The notes: a model not told the origin generated them from the sequence alone. 64,000 nt of DNA from Pararhizobium gei (GCF_029223885.1 NZ_CP119409.1:894001-958000); one strand, 5' to 3'; numbered from the stretch's first letter, positions 8,155 through 18,310 are shown. A program made the numbers and translations.

Positions 8155-9567
8155 TCACCCCGCGGCCAGCATTTTCATCATTTGCTGCATATCGATCGAG
8201 CCGAGGCCGAAATTGCGGGCAGCAAGCTGATTCAGTTTTTCGGCAGTCAACGTCACGGTCAGCGCTATCTGCTCTTCCGTATGATCGCTGGTGATGAAGA
8301 AACGAAGCCGCGCCATGCCTTCCGGTACCGCCGGGTGAATGATCGGCAAGGCATTCACGCCGGCAGCGAGCAGGTCATTCGATAACTGCACGGCCCGCAG
8401 CGAATCCCCGACAAGCACGGGAACGACCGAAAATCCTGCGCTTAGACCGACATCAAGCCCGGCTTCCTGTGCCAGCTTCAGGAAAAGAGCGCCGTTCTTT
8501 CGAAGCCGAGCAACCCGTGCGGGCTCGCTTTCAAGAATATCAAGGCTGGCGATCGCCGATGCCGTAAGTGCGGGAGCAAGACCGACGCTGTAGACGAAGC
8601 CGCCGGCACTCGACTTCAAAACCTCAGCAAGTGCCGCGCTGCCGGCAATGTAACCGCCACAACTCGATGTCGTCTTGGAGAGCGTGCCCATCCAGATATC
8701 GACCTCGTCGGGCGCAAAGCCGAAATATTCGCTGGTTCCACGCCCGCTTTCACCCAGAATCCCGAGCGAATGGGCTTCATCGACCATCAACCAGAAGCCA
8801 TACTCGGCTTTTAGTTTCAAGATGGCAGGAATATTGGCGATGTCGCCGTCCATCGAATAGACGCCTTCGACGACCACCAGAATGCGGCGGTAATCGCCTG
8901 CTACCGTCCGAAGCACATGCTCCAGGTCGCCTGGATCGTTGTGCTTGAACAGGCGCCGCGTCGCGCCGGACAGTTTGATGCCGGCCAGCGCGCTGTTGTG
9001 AATGAACTCGTCATGGACCACCAGGTCCTTCGGTCCCATGAGACAGCTGATCGCTGCGACATTGGTGAGATAGCCGCTGACGAAACAGACTGCCGCCTCG
9101 ACGCCGTAGAAAGCCGCGATACGCTTCTCCAACTCCGCATGCATCGGCCGCTCGCCGGCGACGAGCCGGCTGGCGGATGCCGAGATGCCGAAATTGCTGA
9201 TGGCATCCTTGGCCCTGGAGAGCACATGCGGGTGCCGGTTGAGGCCGAGATAGTCATAGGATGCGAAGTTGATCAGTTCGCGCCCGTCGATGATGGTTGT
9301 GGCACCGGCGGCGGTCTGGTGTGCGCGATAGAAAGGATTATCGATACCGAGCTGCTCGCTTGCCGCCCTCTGTGTCTGGACCTGCTTATATTCCGGCAGA
9401 TCCTCGAAGCTCGCCTGCCTGCGTCTGACGGGCGCCGGAACGTCCCGTTCCGAACGCGCCATGCGGTTCTTCTCCGACGATTGATGCGCATTGCGCATAC
9501 GGTCCAGCAGGCTTTCCTTCACGCTGCTGTTCATCTTCGAGGCGCTTGACAGTTCGTCGTCTCTCAT
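8155..9567 (-). CDS. rkpG: RkpG, PLP-dependent alpha-oxoamine synthase
   Basis: 470 residues, with an N-terminal extension of about 75 residues and then a fold-type I PLP domain. The motifs MVDEAHSLGILG and GTLSKTTSSCGGYIAGS (PLP-lysine near residue 298) are those of the alpha-oxoamine synthases: serine palmitoyltransferase, KBL and BioF. These decarboxylatively condense an amino acid with an acyl thioester. Its start overlaps the rkpA stop by 4 bp, so translation is coupled to the acyl-chain synthase, which suggests it accepts the RkpA acyl product. The amino-acid substrate cannot be read from sequence. Confidence 0.88.
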   Translation of the reverse strand: MRDDELSSASKMNSSVKESLLDRMRNAHQSSEKNRMARSERDVPAPVRRRQASFEDLPEYKQVQTQRAASEQLGIDNPFYRAHQTAAGATTIIDGRELINFASYDYLGLNRHPHVLSRAKDAISNFGISASASRLVAGERPMHAELEKRIAAFYGVEAAVCFVSGYLTNVAAISCLMGPKDLVVHDEFIHNSALAGIKLSGATRRLFKHNDPGDLEHVLRTVAGDYRRILVVVEGVYSMDGDIANIPAILKLKAEYGFWLMVDEAHSLGILGESGRGTSEYFGFAPDEVDIWMGTLSKTTSSCGGYIAGSAALAEVLKSSAGGFVYSVGLAPALTASAIASLDILESEPARVARLRKNGALFLKLAQEAGLDVGLSAGFSVVPVLVGDSLRAVQLSNDLLAAGVNALPIIHPAVPEGMARLRFFITSDHTEEQIALTVTLTAEKLNQLAARNFGLGSIDMQQMMKMLAAG

Positions 9568-12500
9568 TGACTTGCCACTTTCTCCAGTCCGGCACCGACA
9601 TGGCGCTGAGCCAGATCGCTGGCCAGCTTGGTCTCGATAGGCTCGTTCTCGTCCGAGCCGCCGGCCCCGTGCTTGCTGACTTTCTCATAAAGCTTGCGGG
9701 CGACATCGCCGACGGTGGTATTGTCGGCAACGCCGCTCAGAGGCATGTCAAAACCGGTATTCTGCTGGAAGCTGATACCCAGTTCGACTGCCATGAGGCT
9801 GTCGAGGCCGATTTCCTTGAGAATCTTGCTCGGAGAAATCGTGTCCTTGGACACGCGAAGGATGGCAGCAATTTCGCCGGCCACCAGATCGTAAAGAATA
9901 TCCTCGGCCTGCTGCTGCGTCTTTCCCTCGATCATTGCGGTGAGATCCATAGCATGGCCTTCGCCGCCGGCGGATGCCTGATCGGCGGCTCGCATGATGA
10001 CCTCGAACAGGGCGTTCTTCGATATCGGAAGACTGCGGGCCGCATTCCAGTCCAACTCCGCAATTATGACAGCCGCGGCATCCACCGTGCCCGGATCAGA
10101 GCGCATGTAAGCCTCGACCTGCTCAAGAGCGACCTGCGCCTTCAGGGCCGTCTTACCGATTCGCTTGGACAGGATGTCGTTGATATCGGTGTTCTGCGAG
10201 AGGTAGCCGGCGTCGGCGATCGCACCGAAGCCGATGGCGAGACCGGGCAGGCCTTCGCGCCTGCGGGCACGGGCAAGCCCTTCCATATAGCCGTTTGCAG
10301 CGACATAGTTCGCCTGACCAGGATTTCCGACCATGGTGGTCGCCGAGGAAAACATGATGAAGAATTGCAGAGTATCCGACCGGGTCAGGCGATCGAGTAT
10401 GGCCGCACCCTTGACCTTGACATCGATGACCGGCTGGTTGCGTTCGCGGCTCAGATTGCCGATCAGCGCATCGTCCAGCACCATGGCCGCGTGGATCACG
10501 GATTTGAGCGGTCCGATCTGGCGGATCTCTTTCAGGAGTTTCCCGGCAGCGGTCTCGTCCGTCACGTCGCAGGCATGAACTGTCGCCGAAACGCCGTTGT
10601 TTTCCCAGCGCTTGATGGCATCCAGTGTCTCCGGATCGGCCACGCCGCGGCGGGTACACAGCGCAATATGGCGCGCGCCTTTCGCCACAAGCCATTTGGC
10701 TGCAGCAAGCCCGAACCCGCCGATGCCGCCCACCACAAGATGAACGCCGGTCCTGTCGACTGGCAGCTTCTCGGCTGGCCGGACGGCCACTTCGTCCCGG
10801 CCGGCAACCGGCGGCAAGACCACGATCTTGCCGATATGCCCTGCATTCTGCATCAGACGGAAAGCATTGCGGATTTCGTCGAAGCGGAAGGCGCGATAGG
10901 GAAGGGGTGTCAACTTGCCTTCCTCGAACAGCGCACCGATCTCCGTGAAGATGCGTTTCGTCAGGTCCGGGGCATTGACCAGCAATTGGTCGGCATCGAT
11001 GCCGAAATAGCTGACATTGCGGCGGAAAGGCCGTAGCCCGATCTTGCTATCGGCATAATAATCACGTTTGCCAAGTTCCAGGAATCGTCCGAACGGTTTA
11101 ACCAAAGACAAGCTCAGTTCCATCGCTTCCGCGAACAGCGAGTTGAGAACCAGATCCACACCCTCTCCGTTGGTTACGGCACGAACCTCATTGACGAAGG
11201 ACAATGATCGCGAATCGAAAACATGGTCGGCACCGAGCATCTTCAGGAAGCGCCGCTTTTCGCGCGTTCCGGCGGTGGCGAGAACCTTGGCACCGGCGAG
11301 CTTGGCAACCTGCAGAGCCGCAAGGCCGACGCCGCCTGCCGCACCGTGAATGAGGATCGTCTCTCCGGCACGGATGCGCCCGAGTTCGATCATCGCGTAA
11401 TAGGCGGTCAGAAAAGCCACCGGCACGGTTGCAGCCGCAATAGGACTGACGGTTTCAGGCAGTTTGGCAACGCCCGACCGCGACACGACCGCATGGGTCG
11501 AGAAGGCGGCGGGACCTATGGCCATCACTGCGTCGCCGACCGAAAGGTCGCGCACGCCGCTGCCGATCGCGACCACACGGCCGGACAGTTCCATGCCGAT
11601 CGTCGCACCGGCAAAGCCGTCCTCAAGCGCTTCTTCAGGAAGCAGGCCCATAGCCCACATTACGTCGCGGAAGTTCAGACCGGTTGCTGCCACTTCGACG
11701 ACGACGTCGTTGGCTCCCGGTTGCGGAATGATGGACTCTTCCCAGACGATGCTGCCGACCTGAGAGCTGACACGCTGGCGAATTGTTGCCGCGGTGAACC
11801 CATTCGTCTTGCGTGCGCTGAGCTCCACAGGACCGGGCACAGCGCGTATTTCACAGAGTGCGCCCGTCTTGCCGTCCAACAGCCATTCGCGGTTGGCGCA
11901 GTCCGTCTTCAAGATTTCCTTTGCGGCCGCAAGCTGGGCATTGACGGCGGAAACGGTGAAATCGAGCGAATGAATATTGAGGAAGTCATATTCATTCTGC
12001 AAGGTTCGGGCAAAAGTCCAAATCCCGCTGTTGACACAGAAACCCGACGTCCCCTCGGTATGACCGGCAGTCACCGGGGATCCCCCCGGAGCGGCGATCA
12101 CAAGGCGCGGACGTTGCTCACCGGATAGTTCCAGGCCCGAATAGCTGTGACGCAAAGCTTCGGCAAACGCGCTGAGTGCCAGCACGCGGTTCTGCAGGTT
12201 CTGCGAGTCATCCGTCCGGCGTCTGGGGCCATCATTGGACAAATAGACAGCGCGCACCGGCGTCCCGCCCAGCCTTTCCACGACTTCCAGTATCCGGGTC
12301 TTGTCGGCTTCCAGCTCGCCGGTCATTTGAACCGCAATGAGTGCCGGCTGAGCGGTCTTCCCAACGGCGGCCAGCAATTTCTGCAGGCTGGAGTCATTGC
12401 CATGGTGCAGAACCAGAACCGGTCCTTGGACCTCCAGAGGGGGCGCCGCGGGAGCGTCGGCATTGCTGCCTGCGCCTTGCGCTTCCACGACGATGATATT

Positions 12501-15500
12501 GCCGTGCGGCAGTTCATAATCTTCAACTGTCGCAGGACCCATGCCGAGATCGGTCAGATATTTTTGCCACTGGGATACACCGGGAAGCTTGCCAACCGGG
12601 AAATCAACGGTCTGCGTGCGGGCAAACCAACCCTCCGTCAGACCGAAGGCGAAGTCGCTGAAGACCGTCGGAGCATTCGTCGCGGCGAGAAGAAGGGCAT
12701 TGTTGGATAAGCTGCCATGGATCGCTGCACGGATGGTGAGATCCTCGTCAAGCAGCGTGAAAACCGAATCCGATGCGCTCACCATGAGATCGAATGCAGG
12801 AAGTGACCCGAACTGGTCCTTTTTCAGGATCTTGACATGCGCTTCTGTTTCAAAGGCTATCTCAAGGTTGCGTTGCGCGTTTTCGCGTGGCTCGACAACG
12901 AGCAGAGATCCATTGAACTTTGCAGCCAGTCGCGCCAGCCGCCGCGTGAAGGCGACGGAAACTGTGCCGGTTTCGAGAATACGCAAGGGCGCGCCAGCCT
13001 TGTCCAAGGCCTTCTCGATAGCGGTCAGAAGGAGTTCGGTTCTCAGGCGGGTGGATTCCGAATGGGTGGTCTGGTGATCAAGACTCGCCTCGCTGATAAA
13101 GCTTGGCAGCTTGTTCGGAAGATCTCCCTCATGGTCGGGAGGAGTGACCGGCAGGCTGCCGATGCGATCGAGCGCCTCGACATAGGTATTGTTGATCAGG
13201 ATAGCCTCGACGGCCCGGTCGGAACGGTCACTGTAGAGTTCCTTCAGAATGTCGCCGACCGGCGGAAGGGAAAACTCCGGCGCAATGGTCCAGCTTGCGC
13301 CCCTGTGTTCGCACAGGCCTGCATCTTCGAGGACATAGAGGCAGTTTGCGAGGAAGCAACGAAACGCGAAATCGCCAGGAAGGGCGCGCGTATCCACCTT
13401 CCCGGTTTCCCCCGCAAGTTTGAGCGCGATTTCGTGGCAGGCACGGTAGATGGCCGCGTTGAAAAGCAGTGTCGTGTTGTCGATGCCGGTGCTTTCGATA
13501 TCGGACACCAGCGGCAATGAGAGCGGCTTTCTTCCTTCGGCTATGACGGCCGGTGCAGGATGCGTGGAAGGTATGGCCTCGTAATGGAATGACAGCATGT
13601 CCAGCGTCTTGTGCTGGCGCAGATAGGTGCGTCGGAAGCGGCAATCCTCAAACACGGCTGCAACAGTACCGTCTTCTCCGAAGAAGCGGAAATTTGCCTT
13701 GATCGAGTTGGCGCTGATGCGTTCTATTTCCACCACGGCACGCGTCACGGTCAGACCGGATTTGATGACGCGCACGGACCCGAAACGCACAGGAATATAG
13801 GGCGCACCGCCAGCCTGGCCGGTGAAACGTTCGAACAGGGCGACAAGCCCGTGAAAGGTCGCATCGATCGAAATCGGGTTGAGGCTATAGCTCACGAAGG
13901 GGTTGCCCGCCCGCTGCGGCACCTTTAGATCGACTTCGACCAAATGGTTGCCGTAGGCCGTAGCGCGAGACAGAAGCTGGAAGTTCGGACCATAGTCGAG
14001 ACCGAATTGGCGGGCAGTCTCATAGGCCCTTTCGGCAAGCACCGTCGTGGTTTTCTCGACGCCGGCCAGCGGATCGATCATTGATGCTTCGTCTGCAGCG
14101 ATGGGTTTACGGCAGCGCGCCACCGCATTCACGGTCCAGTCATCCTCCGATAGACGCTCGCGTGAACGAATCTCGATGTCCCCGGTTTCGGGAGACAGAA
14201 TGGTCGAGACTTCCATGATGCGGGTTTCGGACAGTTCCAGAGGCCGCATGATCTCCAGATTGGTAATGGTGACCTCGGGCGTGCCGTAATATTGCTGGGT
14301 GGCGGAAATCGCAATTTCAATGAAGCCGCTACCGGGAAGAATGGCTTTGCCGTCAACGACATGTTCCGCAAGATCCGGAAACAGATGTGCATCCAGATGA
14401 TTTTTCCAGCTGCCGCCATTCAGGTCGGACCGCCATCCTGCAAGCGTATAAGGCGTCCTGTGGTTGCGCCCGAACATATCCGTGGCGTCGCTGGTAACAG
14501 GCGGTCGCAGTTCCATCCATTCGAACGGAAGACTGGGCAGGCGAACAAAGGCATTTCGCTTGCCGAAAATCCTTGCTTCGTCAAATTTCGCCCCATGCGC
14601 AATGGCGCGTGCCATTGCGCCTGCGATCGGATCCTTTCCCTTTTCGCCAGCATCCCGCAACAGGGTCGGAATGACGGTGCCCGGCAGGGAGCCGCGTTTC
14701 ACGGTCTCCTTAACATAGCTCGACAGGATCGGCCGGGGCGACACCTCGATGAACAGGGTGCATCCCAAGGCAATCGCGGCTTCCGTCGCCGCTTCGAAGC
14801 GCACGGGTTCGCGGACATTCCTCCACCAGTAGTCGGGGTCGAGCTGATCTCCGTCCAACCGGCTGCCGGTAACCGTCGACAGATAGGCGAGATCAGACTT
14901 CCGAGGCGCGATATCCGGAATGTCGGCCACAAATGCGGCTTTTGCCCGATCGATGATCGGGTGATGGAACGGGTAGTTGATGTCGAGGATCTGGGCCGGG
15001 ATCTTCGCCTTGCGGGCCGCGTCGCGGAAAGCCGAAACTTCTTCGGCGGGACCAGATATGGTTACCGAGTTGTGGGCATTGATCGCAGCGATGCAGATCT
15101 GCGTGAAACCACGTGCCTCGGCAAAGGCTTCCGCAGCTTCTTCCCCGAGCATGACGGCTGCCATGGTTCCAAGCCCGGCCAGAGGCGCCTGATGAAGCGA
15201 CCGCTTGGCGACGATGGAAACCGCGTCGACAAGGGAAAGCGCGCCTGCCGCATAGGCGGCGGCGATTTCGCCGACCGAATGGCCAAAGACAGCCGTCGGC
15301 TTGATACCCATCGCAACCAGCGAATCCGACAGGGCGGCCTGCACGGCAAACAGCAACGGCTGCGCCACCTTGGTGTCGGAGAGTTTCTTATCAAGCTCAG
15401 GATCGGTCAGGAGATCCGTCAGAACGATATCCGAATGGAACTTGAACAGTGCGCTGACGGAGGTGAAACACTGGCGAAAATGCAGGTTTTCGCGAAACGC

Positions 15501-17126
15501 TTCCACACCCATGCCGGCCCATTGCGAACCGTTTCCGGAGAATACGAAGGCAACCTTTGCGTCCTTGGTGACGGCCTCTCCCATTTCGCCGATATCCGAG
15601 CCGGGCTTTTCCAGCTGGGCTGCGATGGCGCGGGCAATATCTTCCGGATTGTCGCTGCGGGCAGCAAAGCGAAACCGCATCTGCGTCCGGTTTGCGCCCG
15701 AAGCTGCGATGATGGCATGCGCATTTTCCTTCGACGCCTTGGCGAAGGATGACTTGTAGGATTTCAGCAGTTCTTCCAGGCTTTTGAGGGTATGGGCACT
15801 GGCCATGAATACATGCCCGGCCGCGCTGCTGCGGCCGCGCTCTTCCTGGACGGGCTCGGGATCGCTGATCACGACATGGGCGTTCGCGCCACCAAATCCG
15901 AAGGAATTGATACCGGCGAGCCGGGCGCGCTTGCCCCTCAGAAGCTCGATCGGATTGGCCGTAACGCGCACATTGAGCGCGTCGAAATCAATATTTTCGT
16001 TCGGCGTCTCGAAATGCAGCGATGCCGGCAGATAGTTGTTTTCAAGGGCCATCATCGCCTTGAGCATGCCAAACAGGCCAGAAGCCGGCTCGGTATGGCC
16101 GATGTTGGATTTGATCGACCCGATCGGGACGGGCGCGCCGCGGTTTGTGCCGATGACAGTGCCGATCGACCAGACTTCCGCCGGGTCACCGACCTTGGTG
16201 CCGGTCCCATGTCCTTCGACGAAGGCCACCTGGTTGGCATCGATATTGTTGCCCTGATAGATCGAGCGCAGGAGATTTGCCTGGGCTTCGCGCGACGGCA
16301 GCGAAATGCCATTGGTGCGGCCCGCGGAATTGACGCCCGTTGCAATGATCCGGGCGTAGCTCCGGTCCCTTTCCTGCCGCGCCCGGTCCGAGCGGCGCAG
16401 GACGAAGACGACCCCGCCTTCAGCGCGCACATAGCCGGCCCCGTCATTGTCATAGGCGCGGCAAAGCCCCTCCGGCGACAGCATGCGGGCCTGGGCAAAG
16501 CCGACGAAAGACAAGGGATGAGCCAGAATGTTGATGCCGCCGACAATGGCGGTGTCGATCTCGCCGGTGCTCATCGCCCGCATCGCTTGGTCAAGCGCAA
16601 CAATAGATGACGAACAGGCGGTGTCGATCGTCATGCTGGGACCGCTGAGACCAAAAACATGAGAGATGCGATTGGAAACGATCGAAAGCGTATTGCCTGT
16701 CATGAAATAAGGACCGGCGGCAGACGGATCCTCGACGGTCAGGTTCGCGTGGTCGAGGCTGGACGCACCGATATAGACGCCGACATTTTCGCCCTGGAGC
16801 GAGGTAAGGGAAATATTGGCATCTTCCAAGGCCCGCCATGCAAGCTGCAGAAGAACACGCTGCTGCGGATCCATATACATGGCTTCGCGCTGCGACATGT
16901 TGAAGACAGCCGGATCGAAATCATAGATGCTGTCGAGCACGCCTGCTGCAAAGGAATAGGTCTTGCCAGGATTGCCGATGACCGGATGCCAGAATCGCGC
17001 GAGATCCCAGCGGTCGGACGGCACGCGTGTCACGGTGCACTTTCCCTGACGCAGAACCCGAAAAAGCGCCTGCGGTGAATCGGCCCCGGGAGCAAGGCAT
17101 GCGCGCCCTATGATCTCAACTGTCAT
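9564..17126 (-). CDS. rkpA: RkpA, multidomain type I polyketide/fatty-acid synthase
   Basis: 2520 residues, matching the S. meliloti RkpA size. Domains in order: ketosynthase 1-430 (DTACSSS, Cys171; VEGHGTG; NIGHTEP), acyltransferase about 530-830 (GHSVGE, Ser near 616), dehydratase about 900-1170 (HVVDGKAILPGSG near 920), a long linker with a weak methyltransferase-like stretch near 1370, enoylreductase about 1800-2100 (HGAAGGVGLAALQ), ketoreductase about 2130-2330 (GGIGGFGLAAAKWL) and acyl carrier domain near 2440 (GLDSLM). All reductive domains are present, so a saturated chain, possibly a specialised fatty acid for the capsule anchor, is likely. No thioesterase is seen; release is probably by RkpG. 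Confidence 0.92.
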   Translation of the reverse strand: MTVEIIGRACLAPGADSPQALFRVLRQGKCTVTRVPSDRWDLARFWHPVIGNPGKTYSFAAGVLDSIYDFDPAVFNMSQREAMYMDPQQRVLLQLAWRALEDANISLTSLQGENVGVYIGASSLDHANLTVEDPSAAGPYFMTGNTLSIVSNRISHVFGLSGPSMTIDTACSSSIVALDQAMRAMSTGEIDTAIVGGINILAHPLSFVGFAQARMLSPEGLCRAYDNDGAGYVRAEGGVVFVLRRSDRARQERDRSYARIIATGVNSAGRTNGISLPSREAQANLLRSIYQGNNIDANQVAFVEGHGTGTKVGDPAEVWSIGTVIGTNRGAPVPIGSIKSNIGHTEPASGLFGMLKAMMALENNYLPASLHFETPNENIDFDALNVRVTANPIELLRGKRARLAGINSFGFGGANAHVVISDPEPVQEERGRSSAAGHVFMASAHTLKSLEELLKSYKSSFAKASKENAHAIIAASGANRTQMRFRFAARSDNPEDIARAIAAQLEKPGSDIGEMGEAVTKDAKVAFVFSGNGSQWAGMGVEAFRENLHFRQCFTSVSALFKFHSDIVLTDLLTDPELDKKLSDTKVAQPLLFAVQAALSDSLVAMGIKPTAVFGHSVGEIAAAYAAGALSLVDAVSIVAKRSLHQAPLAGLGTMAAVMLGEEAAEAFAEARGFTQICIAAINAHNSVTISGPAEEVSAFRDAARKAKIPAQILDINYPFHHPIIDRAKAAFVADIPDIAPRKSDLAYLSTVTGSRLDGDQLDPDYWWRNVREPVRFEAATEAAIALGCTLFIEVSPRPILSSYVKETVKRGSLPGTVIPTLLRDAGEKGKDPIAGAMARAIAHGAKFDEARIFGKRNAFVRLPSLPFEWMELRPPVTSDATDMFGRNHRTPYTLAGWRSDLNGGSWKNHLDAHLFPDLAEHVVDGKAILPGSGFIEIAISATQQYYGTPEVTITNLEIMRPLELSETRIMEVSTILSPETGDIEIRSRERLSEDDWTVNAVARCRKPIAADEASMIDPLAGVEKTTTVLAERAYETARQFGLDYGPNFQLLSRATAYGNHLVEVDLKVPQRAGNPFVSYSLNPISIDATFHGLVALFERFTGQAGGAPYIPVRFGSVRVIKSGLTVTRAVVEIERISANSIKANFRFFGEDGTVAAVFEDCRFRRTYLRQHKTLDMLSFHYEAIPSTHPAPAVIAEGRKPLSLPLVSDIESTGIDNTTLLFNAAIYRACHEIALKLAGETGKVDTRALPGDFAFRCFLANCLYVLEDAGLCEHRGASWTIAPEFSLPPVGDILKELYSDRSDRAVEAILINNTYVEALDRIGSLPVTPPDHEGDLPNKLPSFISEASLDHQTTHSESTRLRTELLLTAIEKALDKAGAPLRILETGTVSVAFTRRLARLAAKFNGSLLVVEPRENAQRNLEIAFETEAHVKILKKDQFGSLPAFDLMVSASDSVFTLLDEDLTIRAAIHGSLSNNALLLAATNAPTVFSDFAFGLTEGWFARTQTVDFPVGKLPGVSQWQKYLTDLGMGPATVEDYELPHGNIIVVEAQGAGSNADAPAAPPLEVQGPVLVLHHGNDSSLQKLLAAVGKTAQPALIAVQMTGELEADKTRILEVVERLGGTPVRAVYLSNDGPRRRTDDSQNLQNRVLALSAFAEALRHSYSGLELSGEQRPRLVIAAPGGSPVTAGHTEGTSGFCVNSGIWTFARTLQNEYDFLNIHSLDFTVSAVNAQLAAAKEILKTDCANREWLLDGKTGALCEIRAVPGPVELSARKTNGFTAATIRQRVSSQVGSIVWEESIIPQPGANDVVVEVAATGLNFRDVMWAMGLLPEEALEDGFAGATIGMELSGRVVAIGSGVRDLSVGDAVMAIGPAAFSTHAVVSRSGVAKLPETVSPIAAATVPVAFLTAYYAMIELGRIRAGETILIHGAAGGVGLAALQVAKLAGAKVLATAGTREKRRFLKMLGADHVFDSRSLSFVNEVRAVTNGEGVDLVLNSLFAEAMELSLSLVKPFGRFLELGKRDYYADSKIGLRPFRRNVSYFGIDADQLLVNAPDLTKRIFTEIGALFEEGKLTPLPYRAFRFDEIRNAFRLMQNAGHIGKIVVLPPVAGRDEVAVRPAEKLPVDRTGVHLVVGGIGGFGLAAAKWLVAKGARHIALCTRRGVADPETLDAIKRWENNGVSATVHACDVTDETAAGKLLKEIRQIGPLKSVIHAAMVLDDALIGNLSRERNQPVIDVKVKGAAILDRLTRSDTLQFFIMFSSATTMVGNPGQANYVAANGYMEGLARARRREGLPGLAIGFGAIADAGYLSQNTDINDILSKRIGKTALKAQVALEQVEAYMRSDPGTVDAAAVIIAELDWNAARSLPISKNALFEVIMRAADQASAGGEGHAMDLTAMIEGKTQQQAEDILYDLVAGEIAAILRVSKDTISPSKILKEIGLDSLMAVELGISFQQNTGFDMPLSGVADNTTVGDVARKLYEKVSKHGAGGSDENEPIETKLASDLAQRHVGAGLEKVASQ

Positions 17127-17911
17127 ATTTTATCAAACGCTCTAAGCTGCTGTGACTGACCCTGCTGATCGCATCTGATACGCAAAAACGCAATCGCAAC
17201 TTCCCTGTGTGACCGCCCCGCTTATCTTCGAGCGGCTTCGAAAGATCCCGGCATAGCACTCTTTTACCGTAAGTTACAAAGCATTCAACCCTGTTACGCA
17301 CATGCGAAAGAACCCGAAACACTTATAGAAACACTGTGTAATCCTTTGTGGACAACGGGTTCCACAATCGCGCTACCAGGCTTTTTAAGCAACAGATAAT
17401 TTTGGGGTGATTGCTCTCATGGGCCGGTTTGCTCTGCCGAATGACACGGATAGGGGGCCTATTCCGTTCGAATCGCATTACTTTCGCAACTGCGATAGGA
17501 TGGTTCCATGGATGTTCCAAGCTGCAGATCAAAACAAATGATCAAGGACGCGGTCTTCGAAGGCGCAATTCCGGGAGGCATTCCAAGTGCCGCGGCACCG
17601 CCTTTTCCGCTTCATCGGCACGTCCGTCGAAAATCGCTGATAAAGGATGCGGTGTTCCGGAAAGACTTGTTCAAGTCCACCGGATTCGGCGAGGATCATC
17701 GGATCCTGGAAGATAAAGTCGACCCCCACCGTCGCGCACCCTGCGCAGATCGGAATTCGACATGGTCTGCAGATGCGGCCGGCAAAATTGGCTTCACACT
17801 TTGTCACTTTGATCTTTTTGGGCCGCCGCCGCATGACCCGTCTGGTCGCGCCAGCACTCGGATCCAGCGCTCCAGCATGGCTGCAGAACGAACGGCTGGC
17901 ATCTGCACTGC
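17127..17911. other. 785-bp region upstream of rkpA with no convincing gene
   Basis: Only short mutually overlapping open frames occur, none with a recognisable motif or ribosome site. The segment 17541-17558 is repeated with 15 of 18 matches at 17640-17657; both copies can encode IKDAVF on the plus strand, suggesting the remains of an internally repeated gene. The rkpA promoter should lie in the more AT-rich part near 17130-17350, but no clear -35/-10 pair stands out. Confidence 0.4.
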
Positions 17912-18097
17912 TCAATGTTTCGCGCTGTCCTGACCCGGGGAGGCGAAGACGAAATGGAGCTGGCCCGACTTGATGGAGGCGCGCTCAATCAACGCCTTGT
18001 GCTCCTGCCGCATTGCCTGCGTCCGTTCCCTGAACGCCCTCGATTGCGCCAGGACCGCCTGCGTTCTCTCGGTAATCTCATCAATATGTCGCATCAT
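17912..18097 (-). CDS. Small coiled-coil protein, unknown function
   Basis: 61 residues, mostly a charged helix (EITERTQAVLAQSRAFRERT and onward) rich in Glu, Arg and Gln, ending in FVFASPGQDSAKH. An AAGAGG ribosome site lies 3-4 bases before the double ATG. A perfect GTTC-N7-GTTC SOS box is 44 bp upstream of the start, so the gene may be LexA-controlled. It borders the displaced tRNA end of the integrated element but lies on the host side. No family is recognised. Confidence 0.6.
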   Translation of the reverse strand: MMRHIDEITERTQAVLAQSRAFRERTQAMRQEHKALIERASIKSGQLHFVFASPGQDSAKH

Positions 18098-18140
18098 CAG
18101 CCTCTTGAAACCTGGGTGGCGGAGAAGTCAGATCAATTAT

Positions 18141-18155
18141 GTTCACTATATGTTC
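18141..18155 (-). promoter_or_regulatory. LexA (SOS) box, GTTC-N7-GTTC
   Basis: The sequence reads GTTCACTATATGTTC, an exact match to the rhizobial/alphaproteobacterial LexA operator. It lies just upstream of the small gene ending at 17912. The strand is assigned by that gene, since the box is a direct repeat. Confidence 0.6.
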
Positions 18156-18247
18156 TATTTTTGTCGAAACGTCAAGACAGGCCCGGGAGCCGGTAAAAAA
18201 TCTCATAGACAGGCAATTTTCGGAGATAAAAATAACGGTTTTCGCAA

Positions 18248-18293
18248 TGGTGCTGCTAGAGAGATTTGAACTCTCGGCCTCTCCCTTACCAAG
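18248..18293 (-). pseudogene. Displaced 3' part of tRNA-Thr(GGT) (att site)
   Basis: On the minus strand this has the 3' half of the anticodon arm, a well-paired T-arm (GAGAG-TTCAAAT-CTCTC), acceptor strand TAGCAGC and CCA. It shares 19 bp (CGGCCTCTCCCTTACCAAG, 18275-18293) with the intact tRNA-Thr at 35510-35528. It is most simply the original host 3' end pushed away by integration. Confidence 0.85.
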
Positions 18294-18310
18294 TATGTTC
18301 TTAGTATTAC

